Source: Gnetum montanum
Lineage: Eukaryota > Streptophyta > Gnetopsida > Gnetales > Gnetaceae
Assembly: GCA_015680685.1 (NCBI GenBank)
Contig: MNCI01001065.1
Location: 2,015,402 to 2,079,401, forward strand
DNA: 64,000 nucleotides
Direction: 5' to 3'
Positions 34,164 through 46,568 of the stretch are shown here, piece by piece (within the stretch, counting starts at the first letter, position 1; every line of letters starts with the position of its first letter). The notes beneath the pieces were generated by a model, which saw only the letters and a list, made by a program, of their open reading frames with translations, had not been told where the DNA came from and did no database searches. The position numbers and the translations under genes are program-made.

Positions 34164-34352
34164 TACCCCATGACTGACTAGAGACTCATCCTTGAGTTCA
34201 AAAAAAATGAGGATAGAGTCCCTTACAAAATTAAGAGGTAGATTTATATGACACTAAATGTTATGGTGGTGTTTACAAAATTGACACAATTACATGACAT
34301 CATAACAACACAACACAAAAAAAAAATAAAAAATGAAATGGCTCAATGTAGC

Positions 34353-37063
34353 TTAAGTTATGCCTAGTGGTGGTGGCTCTTCCATCAGCTACTTTCCTTT
34401 GTCATAAGGATTTTAAAACTTGTATCTATTTAGGATCACCTAAAGTTTCTCCTGATCCATTCTTGGATCATGTATTGTCCATTCTTATTGAGCAATGTGT
34501 GATGAAGCTTGTACATCCCATAGACATGGCAGCTATGGGAACTTTTTATTTGCCTTAACATACCATGCCACACAGTACCTTCTTTCCTCTTCAAATTTAT
34601 TGGCCTTGGTTCTCAATTCTTGATAGTTAAACATTCTTCTAGCTAGGTTGGCTGCAACATTTTTCTACTATTGGTAGTTGGCCTTAATTTCTTCTAATTT
34701 AACATGTAGCTTATGTAGGGCATCCTTCCTATCTGCAAACTCCTTTTCATACAATGCATATATGGTTACTACTTGTTGTTGAAGCTCACTCTTAGGCTTG
34801 CCTACTATCAACATCACCAAGTTATCATAACGAAGGTTAGCTAACCCCATGTATTCTGCCAAATCTTCTATTTGTAGGTCTTTATTTTTAACCTCCACTT
34901 GGTGGACATGTGCTATGCTATCCAAGATGGGCTACTAATCTAGATTTTGTGTTGAAATATCATTAATATGTTTATACATGCCTACGTGATCATGGAAGTG
35001 TTCTTTGAGTCTTTCATGCATTTTTGGCTCATTTTTCCATGAACTTATTTCAATGGTTGATTTTTGTCAAATGGTGCATACCTCCTCCATTGAGAGGATT
35101 CTGTTCTCTCATGCTAGGTGGCTCATATCCTAGTTAACCCTCATCAGTTATTCTCTTGATTGATGAATTCTCTCTTTAAGAATGTTTTTTTGCTTTTCCA
35201 AATTAGTCAACCTAGCATTATGTGTAGTGAGTTGTTTGTTTTCTTCTTATACTATGGTGAGTGTCTTAGCATGTGTGTATGTTTGTGCTTCTACTATTGA
35301 GGCATTTCACATTGCTTTCTTATTTTCATTTTGCATCTACTTATTGTGCTTCATGAGGTGATTGATTTGTTCAATTCTAAACTGTTCTAGCTAGTCAGGT
35401 ATAATAAATTGATTAGGATCTCTCTATTTTGCCGTTAGGGTGATGAGCTCTTCTTGTAATCTACAAACTTCATTTTTTGCATGCTCTACCTGAGTCTTTT
35501 CCATGACTAGCTTACCCTTGGTTACTATGAGTTTTGATTACATTATAATGACATCACTTAAGATGTTAAAAAGATTTATCATGACTTTCCTAGTTTGTAG
35601 TAGTTGGTCTAGGACATCCTCATGGTTTGCAAGAGTCATCAACATACTAGCTAGCATTTGAGCATCTTTGGCTCCAAAAAGATCAGTTGGTGACATAATA
35701 GGTACATTAAATGATTCCTTTATGTGATCTGTGATCACTTCTATGGATTTAGCTACATCCTAGTGCTACATAATCACAACTGTGGCTCCTTCACTAGTTT
35801 CTAGCACCACTTGAAATGATGTAGCATTCCCAAAAATCTAATGTGACCATTGTTCCTCTCCTCCTAACTGTAATGAAATTTATCCACTAGCAAGATTTGT
35901 GGAGACTTTAGGCTAGATGGCACTATTAATGAATTTATACAAATTTTCCTCTTGACGTGTTCCCTAACTAATGGTCTCTATAATTTTTTGCAAATGACTC
36001 ATTGACAACCTATAATGTTGTGGCAGCGATGGTGGAACTTGCTAATGTTGCTGCTCTTGTTACTCTTCCTACTATCAATTGGATCCTACTTGTTGTTATT
36101 GCATATTAGTTTTGGTGGTTTTCCCAGCATTTGTTTATTCCTCCACATGGTCATTCTTTGATGATGTCGACTTAAGCATTTTAGCATAGGAAGCATTTTG
36201 AGCCTTCCTAAGAACATCATTAGTGTATTCTAGGATTCCAATGTGTCTGCACAGCTTCTTGATGAGGCAAGGAAATGAAAGTATCAACTTCCTTGCCTTC
36301 TTTTCGTCAAATTTCCATTAATTTTTGAGGAAATATAGGTCTACGATGTTTAGATTAAATTTTTTCATTAAAATGACACTTTCCCTGGATACATATGTTG
36401 ATATTTTGTTTAATCTTTTTATTGGAAATAGGTGATAAACCCTTTATTCAATAGTTAGCTCATTGTAATCCTTATCATTTTTTCCATATGCTCTGTGTAA
36501 TCATAGTTTTCTTGTATTTGTATATAATTTAGTGGAAAGATGTGCTACTTTAACTCCTTCTTGGGAACATTAAGAGCTTCAGCTATTGCCTTTACAGAAT
36601 AGGATACTGAGACTCCCTTAATGTTAACTATTGCATATTCTTCTTTGTTATGCTAGAATTAATATGTCTCCCCCAAATACCATTCCTCATTGCTTGCAAG
36701 TGTAGGCCATAACGATGATGCTTAGAGTTGCATCTTCATTATTTTTAGAGAAAATTCCAAGAATTGACTAAATTTGAGCTCCATGATCACTGTGGTTAGG
36801 ATCATTTTCTCCTTGATGGCTTAGAGGCAATCTAGTGATAGCATGAGGTGTTGTCCTTGTGTTGGTACTTGTGGATATTGTACCTCTATCTAGGTGGAAT
36901 TTCCTATAGCAAAATTTTCTTAATGAAAACTAAAGGATTGAGCCTCATACTCCGCATGTTCTACTTGTGGGGTCTGCTCCCCTATTTGGCCTTGTCCATG
37001 GCCTCTTAACCTATTGCTTGCTGGCTATGAAGATCCTCTTATTGCTCCTCTTTTCAGGACCAT
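34353..37063 (-). pseudogene. ORF2 of element B
   Basis: Minus-strand copy of the coiled-coil ORF2. The ATG at 37063 directly follows GTGATTGTAG, and the stop is TAA at 34353 after the conserved PPPP-like tail. From 37063 the frame stays readable for several hundred codons with only nonsense changes (TAG, TAA), including the EEWYLGETY block near 36690 that corresponds to WYLGETYLFW in element 1. The coiled-coil block VEVKNKDLQIEDLAEYMGL lies near 34850-34905. The overall length is not divisible by three, so at least one indel is present. Confidence 0.8.
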
Positions 37064-37560
37064 CTACAATCACTAAGGATTTAGAAATTATTAAAACATT
37101 TAATCCTATTCTTGATAACCTTTTTCTTATTCACACCCTTTACAAGATAAAATTCTTAACTTGTTATGATTGCAGAGCTAGAAATTTTTTTAAAAAGGAA
37201 TCCCTTAGGTGTTAGTTTCCTTATAACCCTTCAAAATTATCTATTTTGCTCTTATTTATGGCTTATGATAGTTGGTATGATAGCTCTTATTTAGCGATAT
37301 CATGCCAAGAATCCCCCCATGACTAAGTTGAGAGCTACAAGATCAACAAGGTTCAAGAATATCAAAAACTAGAGATACATGTGTAGAGTTATGAGTGTTT
37401 GAAGTTGGGGGGTTAGAACCCTTAGCTTCAAAAGTTGAAAATGAAAATTTCACCAATTTCCCCACACTATTTATACTATTTTTGCATTGCGATATTGGAG
37501 ATCCAATATCGGAGATTTGATATCGAAGGCAAAAATTTCAGATTTTTCATGAAAAAGAAT
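37064..37560 (-). promoter_or_regulatory. Internal U3-like promoter and leader upstream of ORF2 (element B)
   Basis: On the minus strand TATAAATA lies at 37469-37476. Directly upstream of it, 37491-37530 holds three GATATC/GATATTG motifs of the same type as the element B LTR U3 (34070-34150). Downstream follow the AGTCATGGGGGGA box (about 37311-37323) and, 400 bp after the TATA box, the GTGATTGTAG/ATG start of ORF2. This layout mimics U3-R of the LTR in miniature. Proposed as an internal promoter for ORF2; not proven. Confidence 0.5.
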
Positions 37561-39400
37561 GAGTCAATTGGAATATTTAGAAGGTATGAAACATGTCTAG
37601 AGGGTCTTGGACTATGAATGATGCATGTTTTTCAAGAATTTGCATAGAAAGTGCATAAAGAAGGAGTATTAGGATATGAAAGTTCACTAAGTATTTTGGA
37701 TGAAGAAGCAATGGGTGTAAAATCTTGATGTATGAATGGATGTATTGAATTGGTAAAGGAAGTTTTTATTAGCATTTATTATTGTTGGAAGTTTTAAGAT
37801 AATGTGGTATCACTTGCCAAGTATCAGATACAATAGTTATACAAGTCGATCCTCTCCAAAGTAGGCTCTAGCCCTTAGTGTCCTTATATAACCATGTATC
37901 AAAGTGTCCTTAGGCACTGAAGGAGTTAAATGTAATGCATACCTATCTAACAAAACATACATGTTAGTAGCACCATATTTGGAAAATTTCACTATGCTAC
38001 ACAAAAGCATAAGCTATAATTATTCATATAGTGAGATGAGATGGTCTTAGAAGGGATCGTAGAAATTGGGACATGAGATCTCTTATCATAGGCCTAATGA
38101 ATTCTTGTGTTTTATTAGTGATTAAAATAATCATTAGCCTTTATGGCCAAAGATTTAAACCAAGTCCAAACCACTTTCCAATGACATTACATTGTTTCAT
38201 CTCTTGGATTTACAACCACAAGACTACCACTATTACAAAGAGTATTACCACTTAGTGTATTATCCAAGGAAGGAGCTTATTCATTGCATTTTTTATTTTT
38301 TATATTCTTGAGAAGCTACCTATCTTTCAGCATGGGTAACATGTCTTTCTAGTGACATGGTAAGGCAACACTTATTGTACTCTTACTCTCATTTTTCATT
38401 AGATCTACATGGATATAATACATCTTTAGCAACAAGGTAGAATTAATAGTAGTAATTCAAGAAAATCCACAAATCCCCTTGATGTCACACCTTTGCATTT
38501 CACTTGGTTCTTCACTTTTCAGTCTAAGCATAATGATCACAAGTTTATTCTTGGTTTTATGATGGAAAGAATATCATTATGGCCATATGAAATGGATGGA
38601 TAAATGTTGTGGTCTCACTATACAAATAATCAATCCCTTATGACTTGATAACATAGAGAAATCTTCACCTTATTGGACTACTTCTTGCCTCATTCTTAGT
38701 GTGTTTTATTAACAATAAAAAATATTTACAAAGAAAATGAAAATAGAGTATGAAAAAAGATGAAAAAAATAGTAAAAATGGAATAACATGTAAACAATGA
38801 AAAATTATTAAAGAATGGAAAAATGTGAAAGAATTAAGAAATTATTAAGAAAGTGAAAAGTATAAAAGAATAGCAAATTATATCAAGAAGTATGAAAAAA
38901 TAAAAAGAAAATGAAAAATTTAGTAGAGTACCTATGGGTCGAAATTTTCAACTTCACAACTATCATTAGGATTGGTTAAACAAAAGAGAGAATAGGTGTA
39001 AGACAATTGGTCAAATTGGATAGATTATTTGGAAGGTTCATAGTATAATTTGACCTATTAAATGTTTGCAAGAATGAGCTTATGTGGACAAGATGGGTGA
39101 TAGATATGTAAGGCACCAAATGAATAAGTGGCTTGAACAATGTATAGTCCCTCCCAAAGTGTCTAAAACTTGGCTTTTCTAGGATAGATGGTTAGGATTA
39201 TAGTAAAGGACCTTATCACTTGGTTGTATAATTACTTTCCTTATCTATGTATCGTGCCTATGTTTGGAGTAATGTTTGTGGACTTCATTGCTCATGAGTG
39301 CTACAAGCCTATTTTTATCTAAGAGGTTTAGATACATGAGGCATTCTCATTAGGGTAAGCTTAAATCAAGGTCAAGTTGACTAACAGTAGCTAGAGTATG
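37561..39400 (-). other. Non-coding region between integrase and ORF2 of element B
   Basis: About 1.8 kb without coding signal. It includes a strongly T-rich tract on the minus strand (38700-38940), like those after pol in A (52740-52960) and E (63550-63720), and a GAAAGACATGTTACCCATGC segment near 38330-38360 that recurs at 53497-53517 in A. It therefore belongs to the element and is not host DNA. Confidence 0.6.
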
Positions 39401-42400
39401 GAGCTCTACCTAAATTGGGAGCATTGGTAAGTAGCCATAAACTAACTCATATGGTGAGTACCCTATGGGTAGTTCCCAGGATGTTCTATAGGCCCATAGA
39501 GCCTCATTTAGTTTAGTGCTCCAATCCTTCCTAAACCTACTAACCATCTTAGTAAGTATCCTAGTAATTTCTTGGTTAGTAACTTCATCTTGAACATTTT
39601 CTTAAGGATGATATGGTATGGTTAGTTTATGGTTCACCCTAATTTGTTACATGAGATTTTTAAATGTAGTACCAGTGAAGTGAGTTCCATTATCTAATAT
39701 GATCATTCTCAATACTCCAAATTTGTTCACCACATGTTATTGGAAAATTTGGTAGTTGTCCTTGTTGTACAATCTTTTAACTGTTGTTGCCTATACCAAC
39801 TTAGTACAGTAATTCACAATTACAATTATGTACCCTTTTCCATACAACATTGGTGTTATGGGCCTCATAAAATCAATTTTCGATATGTCAAAGGGTTCAA
39901 GTGGTTGTATTCATTATTGTGGCCCTTCATATTTGGCTGTAATTCCTTCATCTCTTTGGCATCACTCATAAGATTGTGCAAAAGTATGGGCATCTCTGAA
40001 GAAGGTGGACCAAAAGTAGCCTGCCATCATTAGTTTGAGTGTTATTCTATGCCCTACATAGTGGCCACCACATGGGCATTCATGGGCATCATGTAAGACT
40101 CTATGTTGGTCACACTCTAGCACACACCATTTGACTAGTCCATATGCACAGATCTTGTATAGATTATCATTGATTTCCATATATCTTTTTGCTCTATGAA
40201 GGAATTATTCCCATTGTTTCTTACTCTAGTCAATAGGTAGCTCTTGTGTTGATAGATATGATAGATATTTTATGGTTCATGACTTCCATGTTAAATTTAT
40301 AGCCTTCGCTATTTAAGTAAATAGGTTCTTATTAGGGAATTGGTCAAATAAATGTTCTAGTTAATCTTGGATATCCCAATTTAGCCTTGATAAATGATTT
40401 GCTACCACATTTTATGTTCTCTTTTTATTAATCATTGTGATGTCAAATTCTTATAAGATAACAAGCCATCTAATTACTCTAGGATTGACCACTTGTTTTT
40501 TTTATGAGAAATTAGATGGCACGATGATTAGTATGAACATAAATTTGATACTTAAGCACATAATGTCTAAAATTTTTAAGTGTGTACACCATAGTCATCA
40601 ACTCCTTTTCTATCATGGTGTAGTTCAATTATGCACTAGTGATGCTTTTGCTAGCACAATGTATATAATAGGGTCTCTTTTAATCATCTAGCTATGTCAA
40701 TGCTACACCAAGTGTGTAATTAGAAGCATCAATCATGATGTGAAAAGGCTTGGACCAATCCAAAGCTTGAAGGATTGGTGTCTCAACTAGTTTCTACTTT
40801 AGAGCTTCAAATGCCTTTTCACATGACTCTATCAATTCGAAGGATGCATCCTTCTTAGTGAGTTCCATGAGCAATTTTGCTATCTTTGAAAAATTCTCTA
40901 TAAATCTTCTATAATATCCTGTGTGACCTAAGAATGATCTTACATCTTTTACTATCTGTGATCTTTGAGTGATATTTCGTATGACTCAAATTTTCCTAAG
41001 ATCTATCTTGATCCCTTTCTAGGAGATTTTATGTCCCAACACTATACCATCTTGGGCCATAAGGTGGCTTTTCTGCTAGTTGAGCTTGAGATTAGTTTTC
41101 ACACATATTTTCAGTACCTTCTCTAACTAGTCTAATGCTTGCTTGAAATTGAGCCCATATGTTGAAAAATCATCCATGAAGACCTCAACGTCGTTGCCAA
41201 TTTATTTTGGAAGATACTAAGTACTTGTCCCTAGAAGGTGCTTGGTGCATTACGAAGACCAAAGGGCATCTTCCTGTAGGCAAACGTTCCCCATGGACTA
41301 GTGAACATTGTTTTCTCCTAGTCTTTAGGTGCAATGCAAATCTAATTATATCTACTGTATCCATCCAGAAACTTGTAATAATCATGTCTTACAATGCTAT
41401 CTAGGACTTGATCAAAAAATGGAAAAGGAAACTGATCCTTGAATGTAGCAGTGTTCAACATCCTAAAATCCATGTAAACCCACAATTTGCCTCCCTTCCT
41501 TGGAACAATCACTAAGGAACTAATCCATTTACTATGCACAATAGGATAGATGAATCTTACCTTTAGCAATTTTCCTACTCTTGATTGACTACTTCTTTTA
41601 CTTTGGGATTAAGCCTTAGTTGAGGTTGGTATCGTGGTTTGATTGCAAGATTAGTATATATCTAATATTAATAGATTCTTGAATCAATTCTTGTAACCTC
41701 ATCATAAGACCACGCAAATGCTATGGTCCATCTATTAATTACTTCTAGCAAATTTCTCTTCTGTTCTTATTTTAGATTGGCATTGATTATTACAACTTAT
41801 TTTTATTTTAAAAAGCATATTCTAATGTTACCGATAGGGCCTTTAGTTCTAGTGGTTCTTACTCCATATTGTCTAGGATCTCTAATTGTCCTCAGCTTAT
41901 CACTTCTTCTTGACTTATGCATGGGTAGGAGTGCCTTTTCCTTAATTGTTCTAACTTATTAGCTTCTTCAATATAGGCACTAACAATTTTCTCTACTGGT
42001 TCCATGTACTTGTTAAACTAAGTTTCCTCATTTGTGATCAACCACTAGGTGCCTTCTTGTTGTGTGGTTATTGCATATAAACATTTTTGTACACATTTTT
42101 CTTCTATGAATTTATTGCATACCTTGGTAATTTTTTTGATTAATGGCCCCATATTCATTACACCCATTATCATTGTATGCAATGCATGGAACTTTACATC
42201 TCTATATGATATCGACTTCATCTTCCTTGGAAATTTCCAAGGAAAAGTCACGAATACCAAGCTTAGCATCAACAGTGGTAAGCCAAGATCTTCCCATGAT
42301 GATTCGAAATTCTCCTTATTTTTATTGACATAAATTACTATAAAATATATAAGGTAACACCAACCACTGATGGTTGTAATCACATCATCTAGTTGTCTAG

Positions 42401-42560
42401 TGGAACTATGATTAACTGGTTTGTAAGCTCTAACCAAATGTTAGTCTTCTTGAATGGTGATAGATTCTAAGCTTGATATATGTCTTGTGAGATCAGGTTC
42501 ACTCCTGACCCAAAATCAAGTGAAGGATTGCATGGTTTTTGCCTTGCTACTTGAAGGTAA
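39400..42560 (-). pseudogene. Gypsy pol of element B
   Basis: Degenerate minus-strand Pol. Protease remnant (SLDFGSGVNLIS) near 42480-42530, with a decayed ITTISGWCY block near 42370. RT at about 41130-41570, with LDGYSRYN near 41345 and VEVFMDDFSTYG near 41160-41195 (catalytic D-D kept). RNase H about 40430-40800 (IMIDASNYTLG, KRPYYIHCAS). Integrase zinc-binding region 39962-40180 (HECPCGGHYVGHR). Integrase core at about 39560-39900 in broken frames. Many TAG/TGA stops. Confidence 0.8.
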
Positions 42561-42859
42561 ACTAAGGAACTTCCTAGATTAGTTTACTTCTATGGAAGTG
42601 CTCCTACCTTTATCCAATGAGTAATTGTTTTGGTAACCATGATAGTTGTTATGTTGGTGTTCAATGTAGATGGAACCTTATTGTGTTGAAGAGGTTTATA
42701 TGTAGATGGGATGGAAGTAGATGTGTTTTCCATCTATCAAACCTTCTCAAGACTCATTTGAAAGAATGGTCATTTCCTAGGTTGTGATTCACATGTAATC
42801 ATTCCCTCTTGCATGTTAACCACCCTTGTTGCACTTTTCTATTGTAGTTGAGATGGTAG

Positions 42860-45200
42860 TTTCTCCTACATGACAGGAGGTGGCACTGATGGTAAAGGAT
42901 TCAAATGTTGGTTTGAAGAACTAGCTGCTAATGGATGCATGTACAAGCTTGGATCAGTCCTTAGCGATGTTGGTCTATGGTACTCAATTGGGTGGTATTG
43001 GGAAGCTTGAACAATAGCATTTCTAGGAGATATTGGGGCATTGCACAAAGTATCCATATGGATCTAACTACCAATATGGATATTGTTGGCATGGTGGTGG
43101 CATGGCCCACGATTGGGGTTGCTACCATCATTGATAGTATTGCTCTTGTGGGTATGGTAAAGCTCCACTGGGATAGTATGTGGGTTGGAAGTTCTGCCTA
43201 TAGTTACCTTGACGGTAAGGTAACCTTTTGGATATTTTCTTCTTGACAAATCTAGGGTTAAGTGGATATGTTCCTATTTCTTGTAAGTGTGCCATTACTG
43301 GACAACATCTCTTAGGATGTTCATATTGGCATATGACACATCCTTCCTCATCTTAAGAGCTTGTGTCTGAGCACTTAGCCATTAAAGCCACCTCGCTCTT
43401 TCATCCAAAATCTTGCTTCTTTTTCTTATCCTTGCCTTTACCAAAGACTTGCTCTATTCACTCCTCTACAATCTTTAATACTATTTTACATCTCTCATCA
43501 ACTATGTCCCACATACTGCTATATTAGTGACAAATTTCTGAATAGGTAGAGTTTCTTTTTCTGAATTTCCTAATCCAAGGATTCTTATTTCTATTTGTCA
43601 TAAACTCTTACATCCCTTTTTCTAATAGATGGATCTTTATTTTTTTCTTTCGCTAATTCTCTTTTTGTTACTCACCTTCCTCATTCACCACTTGGTCAAT
43701 TAGTCTCTATATTTGATGGGAAGTTATTTCAAATAGCCAACCTTGGGCATAAACCTCAAGGGTCTCTCTGGTCTTATTTTGTAACCCATCAACAATGTAC
43801 CTTAGCTATTCTCATTGAGAGAATCCATGGCCTAGGCATCTATGTAATAGCAAGTAATATTGTTCATTGGTCCATTAAGGAATTCATGGTTTCTTACATC
43901 CATCCTTGAATTTGTTTCCTTAGATTAGACACCCATGAATAAGTTTGATATTTATGATTGAAGATCTCTAGCATGGTACTCCATCTTTCGATTGATTCTG
44001 GTTCAAGCGATATATACTAGCTCTTAGCTTCTTTCACAAGTATTTGTGAGAATAACTTCAATTTCTACCAATTAATTTCAATATTTTGCAAGACATAGGC
44101 ATCGTGAAATGCTTGAAGGTGGTATTGTAGATAAGCATTATACCCACCTTCAAATTTGAACATGTTATTCATGTCAAGCCATTTAATACGACTATCATTG
44201 ACATGCCTAGTTAGAATATAAACAAATTCCCTAATGTTGATCATGCTTTGAGTAGCCAATATCATCATAATCAGGTTCATTAGCTCTATTGTAGGGATAC
44301 CTCCTTTGATGCTCATATCATTCTCAATCTTCTCTTCTATCCCTGCATCTTCTTCATTTATAATATTCATCTTTCTCTTTTAAATGCCTCAGGCAATAGT
44401 CATGGTGATCATGAGTCCTTCTCTTCTTTCTATCATGGTCTTGGTGCCTTAGCCACATCCTATTAGAGTCTACTAACAAATGTGAGGATGAGGATGAGGA
44501 TGTAGGAGAATAGTGCCAACTTGTCCTCCTTTCATGACTTTGGTATTCTTTTCTATAGGATCTAACAAAAACTCTTGGCCTTGAGTCTTTCTTGTACTTT
44601 GAGTTAGTTACCTCCCTGTTAGGTGTCTCTACTAGGGTGGAATGTAGTTGAACTTTAATAAGTTCCTTCAATCAGATGATGGGTATATACAAATGGACTT
44701 CATGATTTTGGTGGAGTTACTTAGCATTGAATGCATCACCATTAAGCTCTTCTAAGACAATAGGAGATTTAACTTTCTTTCCTTTATTTTGGACATGTTT
44801 AATTTCCATGGTAGCATCTCTCTTAACTTACTTCTTAGTGGGCTGATAGGATCATGTCATGTGTTTGGTCACATGATATCCATCAAGTGCCTTAGATTCA
44901 TGTCCCTTAGAGCTATTTGAAGCATAATGGGTGCTGAGTACTTTGGAGGTAGACCAATGTTATCTTGAAGATCTCTCCACCTTAGTTGCCCATCTTGGTG
45001 AAATATGAAAGTAAAATTAGAATAATAAGGATCATGATGAGCATATGAGATCCTTTCTTGCATTAGCATATCCCATTTTTCTTGCTAATTCTATCATCGT
45101 CTCTTTTTGTCTCTTTGGTAGGTGATCATGTATCCTTGTTTGAAGCTATGTCATGGTTTAAGATTTTTGGTTAAGTATGCTTACTTTTAGAGTTATTAGA
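42860..45200 (-). pseudogene. Gypsy gag of element B
   Basis: Degenerate minus-strand Gag. The N-terminal block FIFHQDGQLRWRDLQDNIGLPP lies near 44930-45030, a middle part with HVNDSRIKWLDMNNMFKFEGGYN near 44140-44210, an Asp/His/Ser-rich charged stretch at 44354-44520, and the knuckle GCVICQYEHPKRCC near 43307-43349 with C-x2-C-x3-H-x3-C spacing. A Pro/Tyr-rich tail follows to about 42866. Confidence 0.78.
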
Positions 45201-45275
45201 AAATTATTGATTTTAGCTTTAGGTTCTTGATATAATGAACTTTATGAAATCAATTACTCATCATACATTGACTTT

Positions 45276-45293
45276 TCCCTGGCAACGATGCCA
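45276..45293 (-). other. tRNA-Asp primer binding site of element B
   Basis: Minus-strand TGGCATCGTTGCCAGGGA, one base after the LTR end. It matches the plant tRNA-Asp complement at 15 of 18 positions, the best preserved gypsy primer site here. Confidence 0.82.
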
Positions 45294-45294
45294 A

Positions 45295-45550
45295 TGATGA
45301 GCAATGGAGCAATCCAACATCCAACCATACAAGTCACATGTGTTCATGCATAATCAAATCATAATCTATGGATGAGGCAATGTAATTATGTCAGCAATTG
45401 GTTTAAGTTTGAGGTAGTTGTCTTCCCACATGAAGCTAGTGAAGTATATGTGTATGGTATAACTCACTATGAGGTATATGATATCTAATGTTGTTGGATC
45501 ATTCTTACTCCTAGTAGACATGATGAGATGAAAATAGTTTTTAATTCTAA
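45295..45550 (-). repeat. 5' LTR of element B, 3' 256 bp only
   Basis: Ends CTCATCA at 45295 next to the primer site. It is cut at 45550, where the plus-strand LTR of element A begins. The missing LTR part would be expected beyond the far end of the A/E block. Confidence 0.8.
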
Positions 45551-46418
45551 TGAGTTTTGGATTGGCCACATCAATGAGGCCTCATCGACTAGGGCCCATT
45601 GATGCATCATTTGATGCATTAACATGGCCTCATCAATGAAAGGTTTATTCTTACCTATAAATACATGCCAACCCACCATGTTTAGGCATCATTCATTCAT
45701 AGTTGTAGTGAAACTCTTACGGTTTTTCCATTTGAAAGTTAGAATATTTTCTCGAGTGCCTGTAGCAAGAGTCATTGAGTGTATAGATCTTTATTCAAGC
45801 ACTGTTATACCTAAGCACTACAATGTGTGCGGCAATAAAGACAAACTTCTTAATAAACCTTGTAGCATTTTGGATAGTTTAAATGTTTCATTCATGCATT
45901 TAATGTATTCAATGTTTTCTAGTAATTAAGCTAATTAAGTAATTAAAGGAGATAAGCTAAATAACAATTAAGTAAACACATAAGTATGATTGCTTTGAGC
46001 ATGTGTATGATGTTTGGTAATCCCAATAGTGCTTAATGCTTGGTAACCCAGCAATGTTATACATGTTCAAGATGTGTATGACAAGTGGGATTAGATACTT
46101 ATGTTAGGACTAACTGAACAGTAGTTAGCTCATTAGATTAAAGTAGATATTAAATTACTTTGTTCTCTATATTGTTTATTTCAAGTACCAAAACTATAAA
46201 ATATAAAATGACAAAAATCATGTACCTCAATTACACTTAAACCATACCCTTGAGCTTCACAAGTGTAGTTGGGAAGATAATGAACATCCTCAACGTCAAG
46301 TTTACTTCCTAGAGAACTAATGTACTAGAAACTATAGAGTCCATGGAATTTGACCAGATTGTGCATGAATACTTTGTGATTTGTATGGTTGGATGTAAGG
46401 GTGCCTCACTGCTCATCA
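45551..46418 (+). repeat. 5' LTR of element A (868 bp)
   Basis: Starts TGAGTTTTGG and ends CTCATCA directly before a primer site. The U3 (45565-45650) holds repeated GATGCATCA and GGCCTCATC motifs, TATAAATA lies at 45656-45663 and AATAAA at 45834-45839. Its U3 and R differ strongly from the LTR at 56313-57173. Confidence 0.82.
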
Positions 46419-46419
46419 T

Positions 46420-46437
46420 TGGTGCCATTGTTAAGGA
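46420..46437 (+). other. tRNA-Asp-type primer binding site of element A
   Basis: TGGTGCCATTGTTAAGGA, one base after the LTR; transition-decayed tRNA-Asp complement. Confidence 0.7.
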
Positions 46438-46568
46438 CTCTTTTTGTTGAAACATGCACTATCTAAAATTAGTGAACAATATTAACATTGTTAGATGAAC
46501 CCCAAGGTCGACATCATTCTCAAATGATATAATTACAAAAGCACACTGATATTTTATTTGTTTGAAAA

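Larger units (their letters stand above)
33367..45550 (-). mobile_element. Full-length Ty3/gypsy element B with ORF2
   Basis: Minus-strand element with 5' LTR part 45295-45550, primer site, gag, pol, a long 3' region, ORF2, polypurine tract and 3' LTR 33367-34163. The two LTR pieces overlap over about 180 bp (33367-33545 versus 45373-45550) and look about 85 percent identical by eye, as expected of a pair. The 5' LTR is interrupted at 45551 by the LTR of plus-strand element A, which therefore probably inserted later. The 3' LTR lacks its last 75 bp or so at the junction with block Y. Confidence 0.85.
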
